Counted from the first letter of the stretch, positions 1 through 8,520 are shown. The stretch: 64,000 bases of DNA from Parasedimentitalea marina (GCF_004006175.1 NZ_CP033219.1:62001-126000); one strand, 5' to 3'. The notes: a model not told the origin generated them from the sequence alone. Numbers and translations: made by a program.

Positions 1-15
1 TTCCGTATTGCTCAT
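1..15 (-). CDS. 5' tip of an unidentified gene leaving the window
   Basis: On the minus strand an ATG at position 15 is preceded by GAGGAG with a 9-nt spacer, a good ribosome binding site, and opens a frame reading M-S-N-T-E before the window ends. Five codons do not identify a product. It would be transcribed divergently from the ABC ATPase gene, sharing the roughly 180-bp intergenic region. Confidence 0.4.
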
Positions 16-192
16 GCCCGTGCGCTCCTCGGTGTGCTGGTTTGGTCCTGTTATCAGTTATCCCGCTTGTAAGGGCAACGCCGGAAGACAGTTCTTGTGT
101 GCAGAAACGGAGAGGGGCTCATCGCTGGTGGTCCCCGTGCATATCCAGTAGGGGATTTTACGAGCCAGGGCAGAATAGGGGCAAGTGCCGCG

Positions 193-1122
193 ATGACACA
201 GGATGCGATACGGATTGAAGGTTTGCGCAAGACCTACAAGGGCGCAAAGGGACAACCCGAGAAGCAGGCGCTTAGAGGTATCGATCTGAGCATTCCGCGC
301 GGATCTGTGTTTGGTCTGCTGGGCCCCAATGGTGCCGGCAAATCGACAATGATCAATATTCTGGCCGGTCTGGTGCTTAAAACCTCGGGTAAGGTGACAA
401 TCTGGGGCTTTGACCAGGATGCCAACCCTCGTCAGTCGCGGGCCTCGATTGGGGTGATGCCGCAAGAGCTGAACCTAGATCCGTTCTTTTCCCCGTGTGG
501 CGCGCTCGAGGTGCAGGCAGGGCTGTATGGTGTCCCCAAATCCGAACGCCGCAGCGACGAGATTTTGCGCATGATCGGGCTGGAGGACAAGGCCGAGGCC
601 TATGCCCGGACACTATCGGGTGGCATGCAGCGTCGGTTGTTGCTGGGCAAGGCATTGGTGCATCGCCCGAATATTCTGGTGCTGGATGAGCCGACCGCAG
701 GTGTTGATATCGAGCTGCGCCAGATGTTGTGGACCAATATCCGCAAGTTGAACAAACAGGGCATGACCATCATCCTGACCACCCACTACCTGGAAGAGGC
801 CGAAGAGATGTGCGACGAGATCGCCATCATCAATGAGGGCGAGGTGGTGGTGCGTGACAGTACGGTCAATTTGCTGGGCCGCTTGGATAGCAAAACGATG
901 GTCGTGCAACCCGATCAGCCGGTCACAGACCTTCCCCAAGGGGATGGAATTGGGGCCGAGTTGCGTAGCGATGGCGCTGTGGTACTGCGCTACCGTGTTG
1001 GTTCTACCAGTGCGGAACAGGTACTTGCCGCGGTGCGCGATGCGGGCATCACCATCCGGGATGTGAAAACGGAAGAGGCAGATCTGGAAGACGTGTTCCT
1101 GTCTTTGACCAAGACGAAGTAG
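193..1122 (+). CDS. ABC transporter ATP-binding protein (ABC-2/drug-exporter type)
   Basis: This is the cytoplasmic ATPase of an ABC exporter that hydrolyses ATP to drive a separate membrane partner. With the ATG at 193 the protein has 309 residues. It shows Walker A GPNGAGKS at about 44-51, a Q-loop near 91, signature LSGGMQRR at about 141-148, Walker B ILVLDEPT at about 161-168 and the H-loop histidine near 198. The frame is open back to a GTG at 97, but the conserved domain begins at MTQDAIRIEGL, so 193 was chosen although its ribosome binding site is weak. No permease is adjacent downstream. The partner may lie beyond the left edge or elsewhere. The sub-type resembles CcmA/DrrA-like ATPases of ABC-2 systems, and the substrate cannot be inferred. 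Confidence 0.9.
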   Translation: MTQDAIRIEGLRKTYKGAKGQPEKQALRGIDLSIPRGSVFGLLGPNGAGKSTMINILAGLVLKTSGKVTIWGFDQDANPRQSRASIGVMPQELNLDPFFSPCGALEVQAGLYGVPKSERRSDEILRMIGLEDKAEAYARTLSGGMQRRLLLGKALVHRPNILVLDEPTAGVDIELRQMLWTNIRKLNKQGMTIILTTHYLEEAEEMCDEIAIINEGEVVVRDSTVNLLGRLDSKTMVVQPDQPVTDLPQGDGIGAELRSDGAVVLRYRVGSTSAEQVLAAVRDAGITIRDVKTEEADLEDVFLSLTKTK

Positions 1123-1160
1123 CGCCGGTAATTGCGAATAGGTGGCGCTGCTGAGGTGCC

Positions 1161-1490
1161 TTAGCAGGCTTTGGAGGATGCCCCACAACACGCCAGCACG
1201 CCCTGGTGATTGTTGCAGCAATCCTTGATCAGATAGCCCATCATGCCGCCCATGGCGTCAAAATCGACGCGGTAAATGATATTGCGTGATCTGCGCTCGG
1301 CGGTGACCAGCCCGGCCTTGGCAAGCGTGGACAGGTGAAATGACGCCCTGGACGATGCCGCGTCAACAGCTTCGCCAATCTCTCCGGCGGAAGCGCCGTC
1401 GCTGCCTTTGGTGACCAGAAACGTGAGGATGCGCAGCCGTGTTTCCTGAGCAAGGGCACCCAGGGCCTCGATGACTTGACCTTCATTCAT
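1161..1490 (-). CDS. ArsR-family winged-helix repressor with C-terminal cysteine cluster
   Basis: A 109-residue ArsR/SmtB-type regulator with a winged-helix DNA-binding domain over about residues 5-85 (recognition region SSRASFHLSTLAKAGLV). The classical ELCVCDL metal motif is absent. Instead the C-terminus holds Cys91-Cys92, Cys101-Cys102 and Cys109. Some ArsR proteins, such as that of Acidithiobacillus ferrooxidans, bind As(III) through C-terminal cysteines near 95, 96 and 102, so thiol or metalloid sensing is a reasonable inference. It is divergent from the DUF6428 gene, with an inverted repeat between them suited to autorepression. GGGAG precedes the ATG. No arsenate reductase or efflux gene is next to it. 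Confidence 0.9.
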   Translation of the reverse strand: MNEGQVIEALGALAQETRLRILTFLVTKGSDGASAGEIGEAVDAASSRASFHLSTLAKAGLVTAERRSRNIIYRVDFDAMGGMMGYLIKDCCNNHQGVLACCGASSKAC

Positions 1491-1530
1491 ATTTCAACTC
1501 CCGTTGAGGTGTCTATTGACTCCATTATAC

Positions 1531-1554
1531 TTCAATAATACTTGAGATATTGAA
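1531..1554. promoter_or_regulatory. candidate ArsR operator
   Basis: TTCAATA (1531-1537) and TATTGAA (1548-1554) form a perfect 7-bp inverted repeat with a 10-bp spacer in the AT-rich gap between the divergent arsR-like and DUF6428 genes. A second small inverted repeat, TCAAC-tccc-GTTGA (1494-1507), overlaps the ribosome binding site of the regulator. ArsR proteins bind such AT-rich imperfect dyads. Binding here is inferred. Confidence 0.5.
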
Positions 1555-1574
1555 ATATAATGGAGATTTACACG

Positions 1575-2066
1575 ATGACAGATCAACTGACAACACTGAA
1601 CGACATGCTGAAGGCGCTGGACTCCGAAGATGCAACGCTACCGCTGGTGTTTACCACCCAAGACGGTGAGATCGGCGGAGGGTATCACGTAACCGAATTG
1701 AAGCAGACCTCGATCCGCAGCATTGATTGTGGGGGTAATATTGATGATTGGCGGGAAACGCACATTCAGTTGTTGGATGGTCAAATCGGCGATCACATGA
1801 GGGTCGGAAAATTCACCTCTATCGCTGCTCAGAGCGCGGCCAAACTGAACGGGCTGGGTAAGGCTCCGCTGTATTTCGAGTTTGCGTTGGAGAACAAGGG
1901 GCTTCGCCGTTATCAGGTCCAGTCGTTTGCGTCTGAGGTGGGGCAGATCAGCATAGGGCTGAGTGAGGGCCGGGCCACGTGCAAAGCAGCGGGGGTAAGG
2001 AAAATGTCAGCCAAACCAGCGGGATGTTGCGGCACATCAAGCGCCAGCACCGCATGCTGCTCCTAA
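1575..2066 (+). CDS. DUF6428-like protein with cysteine-rich tail
   Basis: A 163-residue cytoplasmic protein resembling the DUF6428 family, which in Rhodobacterales is often encoded next to an ArsR-type regulator. Its function is not known to me. The start at 1575 was preferred over the in-frame ATG at 1560 because GGAG (1562-1565) lies 9 nt before it. The last 13 residues are CCGTSSASTACCS (Cys151, 152, 161, 162), echoing the CCGASSKAC tail of the neighbouring regulator. A thiol chemistry or metalloid-binding role is inferred from this and from the shared, divergent promoter. It is followed by a strong terminator, so it is probably a single-gene transcript. Confidence 0.75.
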   Translation: MTDQLTTLNDMLKALDSEDATLPLVFTTQDGEIGGGYHVTELKQTSIRSIDCGGNIDDWRETHIQLLDGQIGDHMRVGKFTSIAAQSAAKLNGLGKAPLYFEFALENKGLRRYQVQSFASEVGQISIGLSEGRATCKAAGVRKMSAKPAGCCGTSSASTACCS

Positions 2067-2120
2067 GGAAGCTCTAGCACGTTTGGGTGTGGGCTCTTTG
2101 GGTTCAGCAGGCGTTACGGA

Positions 2121-2160
2121 ACCGGGCCTCGGCGCAAGGGTCACCTTGGCCCGGTCTTTT
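2121..2160 (+). terminator. rho-independent terminator after the DUF6428 gene
   Basis: ACCGGGCC (2121-2128) pairs with GGCCCGGT (2148-2155), followed by CTTTT. It ends the transcript about 55 bp after the stop codon. Confidence 0.75.
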
Positions 2161-2171
2161 GGATGAGGTTT

Positions 2172-2636
2172 TCAGCCCCTGTCTACCCGCGCCTGGTAGC
2201 AGTTGTTTCGGGATGACCGTATGTGGATGTAGTCCACCCGCTCATCCGCAAAGATGTCTTTTGTCTGTTGCGCTAGCTGGTCTTTGCCAATGACGACTCC
2301 GGTGCCGTAGACGATACGATCATCCTGATTGTAGCCTTTGATCAGATAATCAGGCGAGTAGCTGAAGATTTCGGGTATCTGATTGTCTTGGTGTTGATCA
2401 CAAGGATCTGCGCAAAGAAAGATCGGCCCGGTTTCCGCGTAGGGCTGCGCGGCAGGGAACGGACGATGGGCCAGGATCAGCATCTCGGCCCCTTTTGGGA
2501 TGTATTTCAGACAATGGCGGCAGGGGTTTCCACCGCCATCTGATTGCGCGTGTTCGGCCGACTGACCATGGGCGTCCGGCCCACCGTTTTGCAGGGCGCG
2601 GACGATGTCGGTTGGTAGGGCTGTGATGTTGATCAT
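2172..2636 (-). CDS. DUF1203 domain-containing protein
   Basis: A 154-residue protein starting MINITALPTDIV, with the family hallmarks PCRHCLKYIPKGAEMLIL and a following PYAETGPIF stretch typical of DUF1203. The ATG at 2636 is preceded by GGAG with an 8-nt spacer. The longer upstream frame is rejected because it runs into a structured repeat. Cysteines cluster in PCRHC and CADPC, which may form a metal or redox site, though no activity is known for the family. It is divergent from dnaE2, and nothing in the context points to a shared function. Confidence 0.75.
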   Translation of the reverse strand: MINITALPTDIVRALQNGGPDAHGQSAEHAQSDGGGNPCRHCLKYIPKGAEMLILAHRPFPAAQPYAETGPIFLCADPCDQHQDNQIPEIFSYSPDYLIKGYNQDDRIVYGTGVVIGKDQLAQQTKDIFADERVDYIHIRSSRNNCYQARVDRG

Positions 2637-2717
2637 GAGATGTCTCCGTTTGTTGTTCGGACGTTGCCAGATTTCAGTGACCTGGATCGACCCGTTTCCT
2701 GCGCATTTGAACGCGGG

Positions 2718-2801
2718 GCTCCCGCCCGTCGTCAGCGCCCTGTCGGGCGCATTCCTTCCGTTGGGCGTGGCACTGCGCCTGCGGCTCAGTGCGGGTGAGT
2801 G
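2718..2801 (+). repeat. half copy of the composite structured intergenic repeat
   Basis: The block GCTCCCGCCCGTCGT at 2718 is followed by a hairpin GCGCCC-tgtc-GGGCGC, then TTCCGTTGGGC and a second imperfect hairpin built on GCACTG/CAGTGC. The same order of boxes and hairpins occurs in the left half of the elements at about 26965 (+) and 19499 (-). The second half (GGGGTCCGGGGC box onward) is missing here. Confidence 0.7.
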
Positions 2802-2821
2802 CACAAGAGGACTCGAAATGA

Positions 2822-2836
2822 GAACAAAACAGGAAT
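2822..2836 (+). promoter_or_regulatory. LexA-like SOS box upstream of dnaE2
   Basis: GAAC-aaaacag-GAAT matches the alphaproteobacterial LexA box GAAC-N7-GAAC with one mismatch. It lies directly before the GTG start of dnaE2 and overlaps its ribosome binding site. A similar, perfect box precedes imuB. Binding is inferred. Confidence 0.5.
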
Positions 2837-2839
2837 ATC

Positions 2840-5761
2840 GTGTCCGGCATGTTTGCTGAATTTGCGAATCTTTCGAACTTCACCTTTCTCACCGGGGCGT
2901 CCCACCCGGAGGAGTATGTTCAGCGTGCGCTGGTACTGGGTATCCCGGCATTGGCGATTGCAGATGAGAACTCGGTCAGTGGTATCGTGCGGGCCCATAC
3001 TGAGGCACGTGATATTGCCCGGCGAGTGCGCGAGCGGATGGCCTGGGATAAGGATAATGACCCGATTGGGCCACCCTGTCCGGATAATATGGCCCGACCT
3101 GCCAGTTTTCCGATCTATGACATGCCGCGCCTGATGCCGGCGGCGAAGTTGTTGTTCACTGATGCGCCCCCTGTGATCGCCTTGCCCGAAACCCGGATCG
3201 GGTGGGGTAACCTGTGTCGCGTCATCTCATGCGGGCGGTTGAGGGCGGACAAGGGGGACTGCATCCTGTATCTGTCTGACTTGCTGGAGTTCGCTGACGG
3301 TCTTCACCTGCAGCTGGTGCCACAGACGCTGCGGGGGCAGGGCGGTGCGGGCGGATGGTTGCCGCATATGGGCGGTTTGACGCGGCGCTTTGGCGGGCGG
3401 ATGCATCTGTTGATGGCTCCGGCATATGATGGCACCGATGGGGCCTGGTTTGCACGGGTCACAGTCTGGGCCGGCGAATTGGGGATTCCCACGCTGGCCA
3501 GTGCCGCGCCGCGGATGCATCACGGGGCGCGGCGGCGGCTGGCGGATGTGCTGAGTGCGATCCGGTTGCATACCAAGGTCGAGACCTTGGGGCGCTCGGC
3601 ACAGGCCAATGGTGAGCAGCGGATGCGGTCCGAGGTGGAGATGCGGCGGATTTTTGCTGGCTATGAGGGCGCGGTGGATCGGGCCGGGGCACTGGCGGAA
3701 CAGCTGAGTTTTTCACTGGACGAGTTGCGCTATGAGTATCCCAGTGAGGCAACTGATGGCGAAACACCAAGCGAAAGGCTGCGCAGATTGGCGCTGGAGG
3801 GGCTGGCTTGTCGCTATCCGGGTGGGGCCTCGGCCAAGGTGCGGGCCATGCTGGAGCATGAGCTGACCTTGATCGGCAAGCTGCGCTATGATCCCTATTT
3901 CCTGACCGTGCGCGACATTGTGGATTTCGCGCGCAAGCGTGGCATCCTGTGTCAGGGCCGCGGATCAGCGGCCAATTCGGTGGTCTGCTATTGTCTGGGC
4001 GTGACCTCTGTCAGCCCAGAGATCGGCACCATGGTATTTGAGCGTTTTGTGTCTGAGGCCCGGGACGAGCCGCCTGATATCGATGTGGATTTTGAGCACG
4101 AGCGCCGCGAGGAGGTGATCCAGCATATTTACGAGCACTATGGCCGTAAACGTGCCGGGCTCTGCGCGACGGTGATCCATTACCGGGGCAAACGGGCGAT
4201 CCGTGAGGTCGGGCGCGCCATGGGGTTGAGCGAGGACACGATCTCGGCGCTGTCGTCCCAGTTATGGGGTTTTTTCAGCGCCAAGGGGCTAGAGGCACAG
4301 CGGATGGCCGAAATCGGGCTGGATGCCAGTGACCTCCGTTTGCGCCAGACCATGGATATGGTCTATCAAATTATCGGTTTTCCGCGGCATCTGTCTCAGC
4401 ATGTGGGTGGGTTTATCATCACCGATGGCCGGCTGGACGAGTTGGTGCCGATTGAGAACGCCACCATGGAGGGGCGCACGGTGATCTGTTGGGACAAGGA
4501 CGACATTGACGCGCTGGGCATTCTTAAGGTCGATGTGCTGAGCCTGGGGATGCTGACCTGTATCCGCAAAGCTTTTGATCTGATCCACACCCATCACCGC
4601 CAAAGCTGGAGCCTGGCCAGCCTGCCACCCGAGGATCCGGTGGTCTATGATATGCTGTGCAAGGCCGACTGTATTGGCGTGTTTCAGGTCGAAAGCCGGG
4701 CACAGATGAATTTTCTGCCGCGCATGCGACCGCGTAAGTTCTATGATCTGGTGATCGAAGTGGCGATCATCCGGCCGGGCCCGATCCAGGGGGACATGGT
4801 GCATCCGTATATCCGCCGTCGCAATGGCGAGGAACAGGTGACACTGCCCTCGGATGCGCTGGGCGCTGTGCTGCGCAAGACGTTAGGGGTGCCACTGTTT
4901 CAGGAGCAGGCGATGCAGATTGCCATTGTCGGAGCTGGGTTTACGCCGGAGCAAGCAGATCGGCTGCGTCGCTCGCTGGCGACGTTCAAGAAACACGGCA
5001 ATGTCAGTGAGTTCCGGGCATTGTTCCTACGCGGTATGGCGCGCAATGGATACAAGACAGAGTTTGCCGAGCGGTGTTTTAGCCAGATCGAGGGGTTTGG
5101 CTCGTATGGGTTCCCCGAAAGCCATGCGGCCAGTTTCGCACTGCTGGTCTATGCCTCAGCCTGGATCAAGTGTCACCACCCCGGCATCTTTGCCTGTGCG
5201 TTGCTGAATGCGCAGCCGATGGGGTTTTACGCCCCGGCCCAAATTGTGCGGGATGCGCGGGAACATGGGGTCGAGGTGCGTCCGATCTGCATCAACGCCA
5301 GCTTCTGGGATAACGTGATGGAACCGGACGGACGCGGTGGGTTGGCGCTGCGGCTGGGGCTGCGCCAGATCAAGGGATTGCGGGAAGAGGACGCCGGTTG
5401 GCTGACCGCAGCGCGGGGCAATGGCTACACAGAGATTGACGATGTCTGGCGCAAAGCAGGGCTGGCCCCCGGGGTGATTGAGCGGTTGGCTGAGGCGGAT
5501 GTCTTTGCCGCGTTGGGCATGAGGCGTCGCGAGGCGCTGTGGGCCGCCAAAGCCATTGCCTCGGTCAAGCCACTGCCGCTGTTTGCCCAAGGGCTGGAGG
5601 GGGAGGCGATTGATGAACCCGCCGCGATGTTGCCCGCGATGTCATTGGGGGAAGAGGTGGTGGAGGATTATGTTGCGATGCGACTGTCGCTGAGGGCGCA
5701 TCCGCTGGCCTTGTTGAGGGATCGTCTGACGCCGCAGAGCATCAGAGGTATCGCAGGGTGA
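2840..5761 (+). CDS. dnaE2: error-prone DNA polymerase DnaE2 (ImuC), apparently short at the C-terminus
   Basis: A C-family DNA polymerase used for damage-induced mutagenesis and translesion synthesis together with ImuA and ImuB. The 973-residue protein has an N-terminal PHP domain, the palm motif PDIDVDF at about 412-418 and a third acidic residue near D565 in KVDVLSLGML. A GTG start at 2840 is chosen because AGGA lies 5 nt upstream; an ATG at 2849 is the alternative. Family members are usually about 1050-1130 residues and end with an OB-fold. Here the protein stops soon after the RAHPLALLRDRL segment, so that domain is missing, and a dispersed motif begins just after the stop. imuB is about 24 kb away rather than adjacent. 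A one-mismatch LexA box precedes the gene. Confidence 0.9.
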   Translation: MSGMFAEFANLSNFTFLTGASHPEEYVQRALVLGIPALAIADENSVSGIVRAHTEARDIARRVRERMAWDKDNDPIGPPCPDNMARPASFPIYDMPRLMPAAKLLFTDAPPVIALPETRIGWGNLCRVISCGRLRADKGDCILYLSDLLEFADGLHLQLVPQTLRGQGGAGGWLPHMGGLTRRFGGRMHLLMAPAYDGTDGAWFARVTVWAGELGIPTLASAAPRMHHGARRRLADVLSAIRLHTKVETLGRSAQANGEQRMRSEVEMRRIFAGYEGAVDRAGALAEQLSFSLDELRYEYPSEATDGETPSERLRRLALEGLACRYPGGASAKVRAMLEHELTLIGKLRYDPYFLTVRDIVDFARKRGILCQGRGSAANSVVCYCLGVTSVSPEIGTMVFERFVSEARDEPPDIDVDFEHERREEVIQHIYEHYGRKRAGLCATVIHYRGKRAIREVGRAMGLSEDTISALSSQLWGFFSAKGLEAQRMAEIGLDASDLRLRQTMDMVYQIIGFPRHLSQHVGGFIITDGRLDELVPIENATMEGRTVICWDKDDIDALGILKVDVLSLGMLTCIRKAFDLIHTHHRQSWSLASLPPEDPVVYDMLCKADCIGVFQVESRAQMNFLPRMRPRKFYDLVIEVAIIRPGPIQGDMVHPYIRRRNGEEQVTLPSDALGAVLRKTLGVPLFQEQAMQIAIVGAGFTPEQADRLRRSLATFKKHGNVSEFRALFLRGMARNGYKTEFAERCFSQIEGFGSYGFPESHAASFALLVYASAWIKCHHPGIFACALLNAQPMGFYAPAQIVRDAREHGVEVRPICINASFWDNVMEPDGRGGLALRLGLRQIKGLREEDAGWLTAARGNGYTEIDDVWRKAGLAPGVIERLAEADVFAALGMRRREALWAAKAIASVKPLPLFAQGLEGEAIDEPAAMLPAMSLGEEVVEDYVAMRLSLRAHPLALLRDRLTPQSIRGIAG

Positions 5762-5773
5762 GGGGGAAGAGTT

Positions 5774-5797
5774 TGAGTATTTTTAAAAAGATGAAGG
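5774..5797 (+). repeat. GAGTATTT...GATGAAG post-gene motif, copy 1
   Basis: TTGAGTATTTTTAAAAAGATG with AAG following lies about 12 bp after the dnaE2 stop codon. Related sequences follow hpaR (about 48254) and, on the minus strand, zapE (about 16607). It lies in the 120-bp gap before gpmI. No clear terminator is seen there. Confidence 0.5.
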
Positions 5798-5881
5798 GGC
5801 GGTGGCGCGATAACGTCTGTTCACCATCCGGAGGATAGGTTGTAGAAGACCAGCAGGCATTTTTGTATCCGGAGCCCTGAC

Positions 5882-7399
5882 ATGTCCACGCCCAAACCCG
5901 TTGTTCTATGTATTCTTGATGGTTGGGGGAGTGGCGAATCCAGCGTGGCAAATGCACCACATCTGGCGCAGACTCCTGCTTTTGATGCGCTGATGGCGCA
6001 GGGGCCGCAGGCGCGACTGGTCACACATGGTCCTGATGTGGGTCTGCCCAGTGGTCAGATGGGCAATTCGGAAGTGGGACATACCAATATTGGCGCCGGC
6101 CGCGTGGTGGCGATGGACCTGGGGCAGATTGATCTGGCGATCGAGGATGGTTCATTTTTTGAAAATGCGGCTTTGTTGCAGTTTATCGCCAAGTTGAAAG
6201 CAACCGGCGGTGCGGCGCATCTGATGGGGCTGGTGTCGGATGGCGGCGTGCATGGGCATATCAGCCACATTCTGGCAGCGGTCCAGGCGATTACAGATGC
6301 CGGCGTGCCGGTCTGGCTGCATGCGATCACTGATGGGCGCGATGTGGCGCCGAAATCGGCGTTGGGGTATTTTGACAAGCTGCAGGCTGCCTTGCCACAG
6401 GGGGCTGAAATTGCCACTGTCACCGGCCGGTATTATGCTATGGATCGTGATAACCGCTGGCAACGGGTCAGTCAGGCCTATGCGGCGATGATCAAGGGCG
6501 GTGGCCGGGTGGTGACGGATGCCAAAGCGGCAGTGACACTGTCCTATGAGCAAGGCGAGACAGATGAATTCATCTCGGCCTCGGTTGTGGGAGAGTTCCC
6601 CGGTGCGCGCGACGGGGACGGGTTTTTCTGTTTGAACTTTCGTGCCGACCGCGCGCGTGAGATTCTGGCGGCGATTGGTCAGTCGGATTTTGACGCCTTT
6701 GACACTGGAAAGCGGCCAAAACTGGCGGCGCTATTGGGTATGGTAGGGTATTCGGATGATCACAACACCTACATGGCCACTGCCTATCCCAAGGCGGTGA
6801 TCGTCAATACTCTGGGGGAATGGGTGGCCAAGCAGGGGTTGCGTCAATTCCGTCTGGCTGAGACCGAGAAATATCCGCATGTCACATTCTTCCTGAATGG
6901 AGGCAAAGAAGAGCCCGAGCAAGGCGAAGACCGGTTTATGCCGAAGTCACCCGATGTGGCGACCTATGATCTGCAGCCAGAAATGTCGGCACCCGAGGTG
7001 ACAGGCAAATTTGTTGAGGCGATTGAGGCTGGCTATGATCTGATTGTGACCAATTACGCCAACCCCGATATGGTCGGCCATACCGGCGATTTGCAGGCGG
7101 CGATGAAGGCCTGTGAGGCGGTGGATCAAGGGCTGGCGGCGGTGGTTGCGGCGGTAAAGAAGGCTGGTGGTGCGATGCTGGTGACAGCGGATCATGGCAA
7201 CTGCGAAGTGATGGTTGATCCGCAAACGGGTGAACCACATACGGCACATACGCTGAACCTGGTGCCATTGGCCTTGGTTGGCGGCCCCGAGGGCGCCACA
7301 TTGCGCGACGGGCGGTTGGCCGATTTGGCGCCGACATTGCTAGAGCTGATGGGGCTGGACAAGCCAAAGGAAATGACCGGAGAGAGCTTGCTGGCATGA
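5882..7399 (+). CDS. gpmI: 2,3-bisphosphoglycerate-independent phosphoglycerate mutase
   Basis: Interconverts 3- and 2-phosphoglycerate in glycolysis and gluconeogenesis, using two Mn2+ ions and a phosphoserine intermediate. The 505-residue length is normal for the family. The N-terminus carries the metal aspartate in VLCILDGWG (D13) and the catalytic serine in GQMGNSEVGHTNIGAGR (S63). The C-terminal TADHGN metal motif is present. It overlaps the envC-like gene by ATGA and leads the three-gene run gpmI-envC-ctpA, an arrangement common in Rhodobacterales. The coupling with cell-wall genes is positional, and no functional link is established. Confidence 0.97.
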   Translation: MSTPKPVVLCILDGWGSGESSVANAPHLAQTPAFDALMAQGPQARLVTHGPDVGLPSGQMGNSEVGHTNIGAGRVVAMDLGQIDLAIEDGSFFENAALLQFIAKLKATGGAAHLMGLVSDGGVHGHISHILAAVQAITDAGVPVWLHAITDGRDVAPKSALGYFDKLQAALPQGAEIATVTGRYYAMDRDNRWQRVSQAYAAMIKGGGRVVTDAKAAVTLSYEQGETDEFISASVVGEFPGARDGDGFFCLNFRADRAREILAAIGQSDFDAFDTGKRPKLAALLGMVGYSDDHNTYMATAYPKAVIVNTLGEWVAKQGLRQFRLAETEKYPHVTFFLNGGKEEPEQGEDRFMPKSPDVATYDLQPEMSAPEVTGKFVEAIEAGYDLIVTNYANPDMVGHTGDLQAAMKACEAVDQGLAAVVAAVKKAGGAMLVTADHGNCEVMVDPQTGEPHTAHTLNLVPLALVGGPEGATLRDGRLADLAPTLLELMGLDKPKEMTGESLLA

Positions 7400-8520
7400 T
7401 ATTGCGCGCTGCGTTTTTAATATTCTGCCTGATTGGGCAGGGGGCTGTTGCTGCCGACGATCCGGCCAGTGCGGCCCGCGCGGCCAGCCAGCAATTGGAA
7501 ACGGCGACGGTGCAGTTGCAGAGCGCAGATAGTGCGCGCGACAGGGTGAAGGCGCTGACCGAAACCGTGCGCGCCTATGAAGCGGGGCTGGCCGCAATGC
7601 GGGACGGCTTGCGCCGGGTGGCCCGGCGCGAGGCACAGCTGATTGCGCAATTGCAGTCGCGTGAGGATGAGGTCGCTGATCTGCTTGGTATTTTGCAGAC
7701 CATCGAGACTTCGGCGCCGCCTGTCTTGTTGTTGCATCCTTCGGGGCCGCTGGGCGCGGCCCGGTCGGCGATGATGCTGGCTGAAGTGACGCCGGGATTA
7801 CATGCGCGTGTCGAGGCATTGAAACGGGATCTGGAGGAGGTGCAGACCCTGCGTCTCTTGCAGCAAAACGCTGCGGGTATCTTGCAGGGTGGCCTGGCTG
7901 GCGTTCAACAGGCGCGCGCGAAGCTGTCGACCGCAATTGCCGACCGCAGGGATTTACCGCGCCGGTTTACACATGACCCTGTGCGCACCTCAATTCTGAT
8001 CTCCTCGACCGAGACATTGCAAGGCTTTGCCAGTGGGCTTGCCAATATTGTTGAGGGTGAAATTGCAGAATCCAGTGCGGATATCAGCTCCCAGCGGGGC
8101 GAGGTCCCACTGCCAGTGCAGGGATTGGTGTTGCGCGGATTTGGTGCCCAGGATGCAGCTGGCATTTCGCGCCCGGGCCTGTTGATTGCGGCACGGCCAC
8201 GGGCGCTGGTGTCGTCCCCTACGGCAGCAACTATTCGGTATCGTGGTCCCTTGCTGGATCTGGGCAATGTGGTGATTCTTGAACCGCAATCCGACATGTT
8301 GTTTGTCCTGTCTGGACTGGCCGAAGTATTTGGAGAGGCGGGGCAAGTGATCCCCAAGGGGACTCCGGTTGGGCTAATGGGGGGTGTTACCCCGGAAATT
8401 GGTGCGATATTGTCACTTAGCGGTGATGGGGCTGGAACTGACCGGACAGAAACGCTCTATATAGAAGTTAGACTGCATGATACCCCGGTGGACCCTGCAA
8501 TTTGGTTCCGTACCGAATAA
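7396..8520 (+). CDS. EnvC-like murein hydrolase activator
   Basis: A 374-residue exported protein with a signal peptide (about 1-20, ending GAVAA), a long alpha-helical coiled coil (about 25-170) and a C-terminal LytM/M23-like domain (about 230-374). In EnvC-type proteins the LytM domain is degenerate and activates periplasmic amidases during cell separation rather than cutting peptidoglycan itself. Here too the HxxxD and HxH zinc ligands of active M23 peptidases are not visible, which supports an activator role. The start overlaps the gpmI stop by 4 nt and ctpA follows after 16 nt, so the three genes are probably one transcript. Confidence 0.85.
   Translation: MILRAAFLIFCLIGQGAVAADDPASAARAASQQLETATVQLQSADSARDRVKALTETVRAYEAGLAAMRDGLRRVARREAQLIAQLQSREDEVADLLGILQTIETSAPPVLLLHPSGPLGAARSAMMLAEVTPGLHARVEALKRDLEEVQTLRLLQQNAAGILQGGLAGVQQARAKLSTAIADRRDLPRRFTHDPVRTSILISSTETLQGFASGLANIVEGEIAESSADISSQRGEVPLPVQGLVLRGFGAQDAAGISRPGLLIAARPRALVSSPTAATIRYRGPLLDLGNVVILEPQSDMLFVLSGLAEVFGEAGQVIPKGTPVGLMGGVTPEIGAILSLSGDGAGTDRTETLYIEVRLHDTPVDPAIWFRTE

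Noticed and set aside
5690..5881. Frameshift at the end of dnaE2 that would restore the missing C-terminus
   Set aside because: No other frame downstream encodes an OB-fold-like stretch before gpmI, so a simple frameshift cannot explain the short end.
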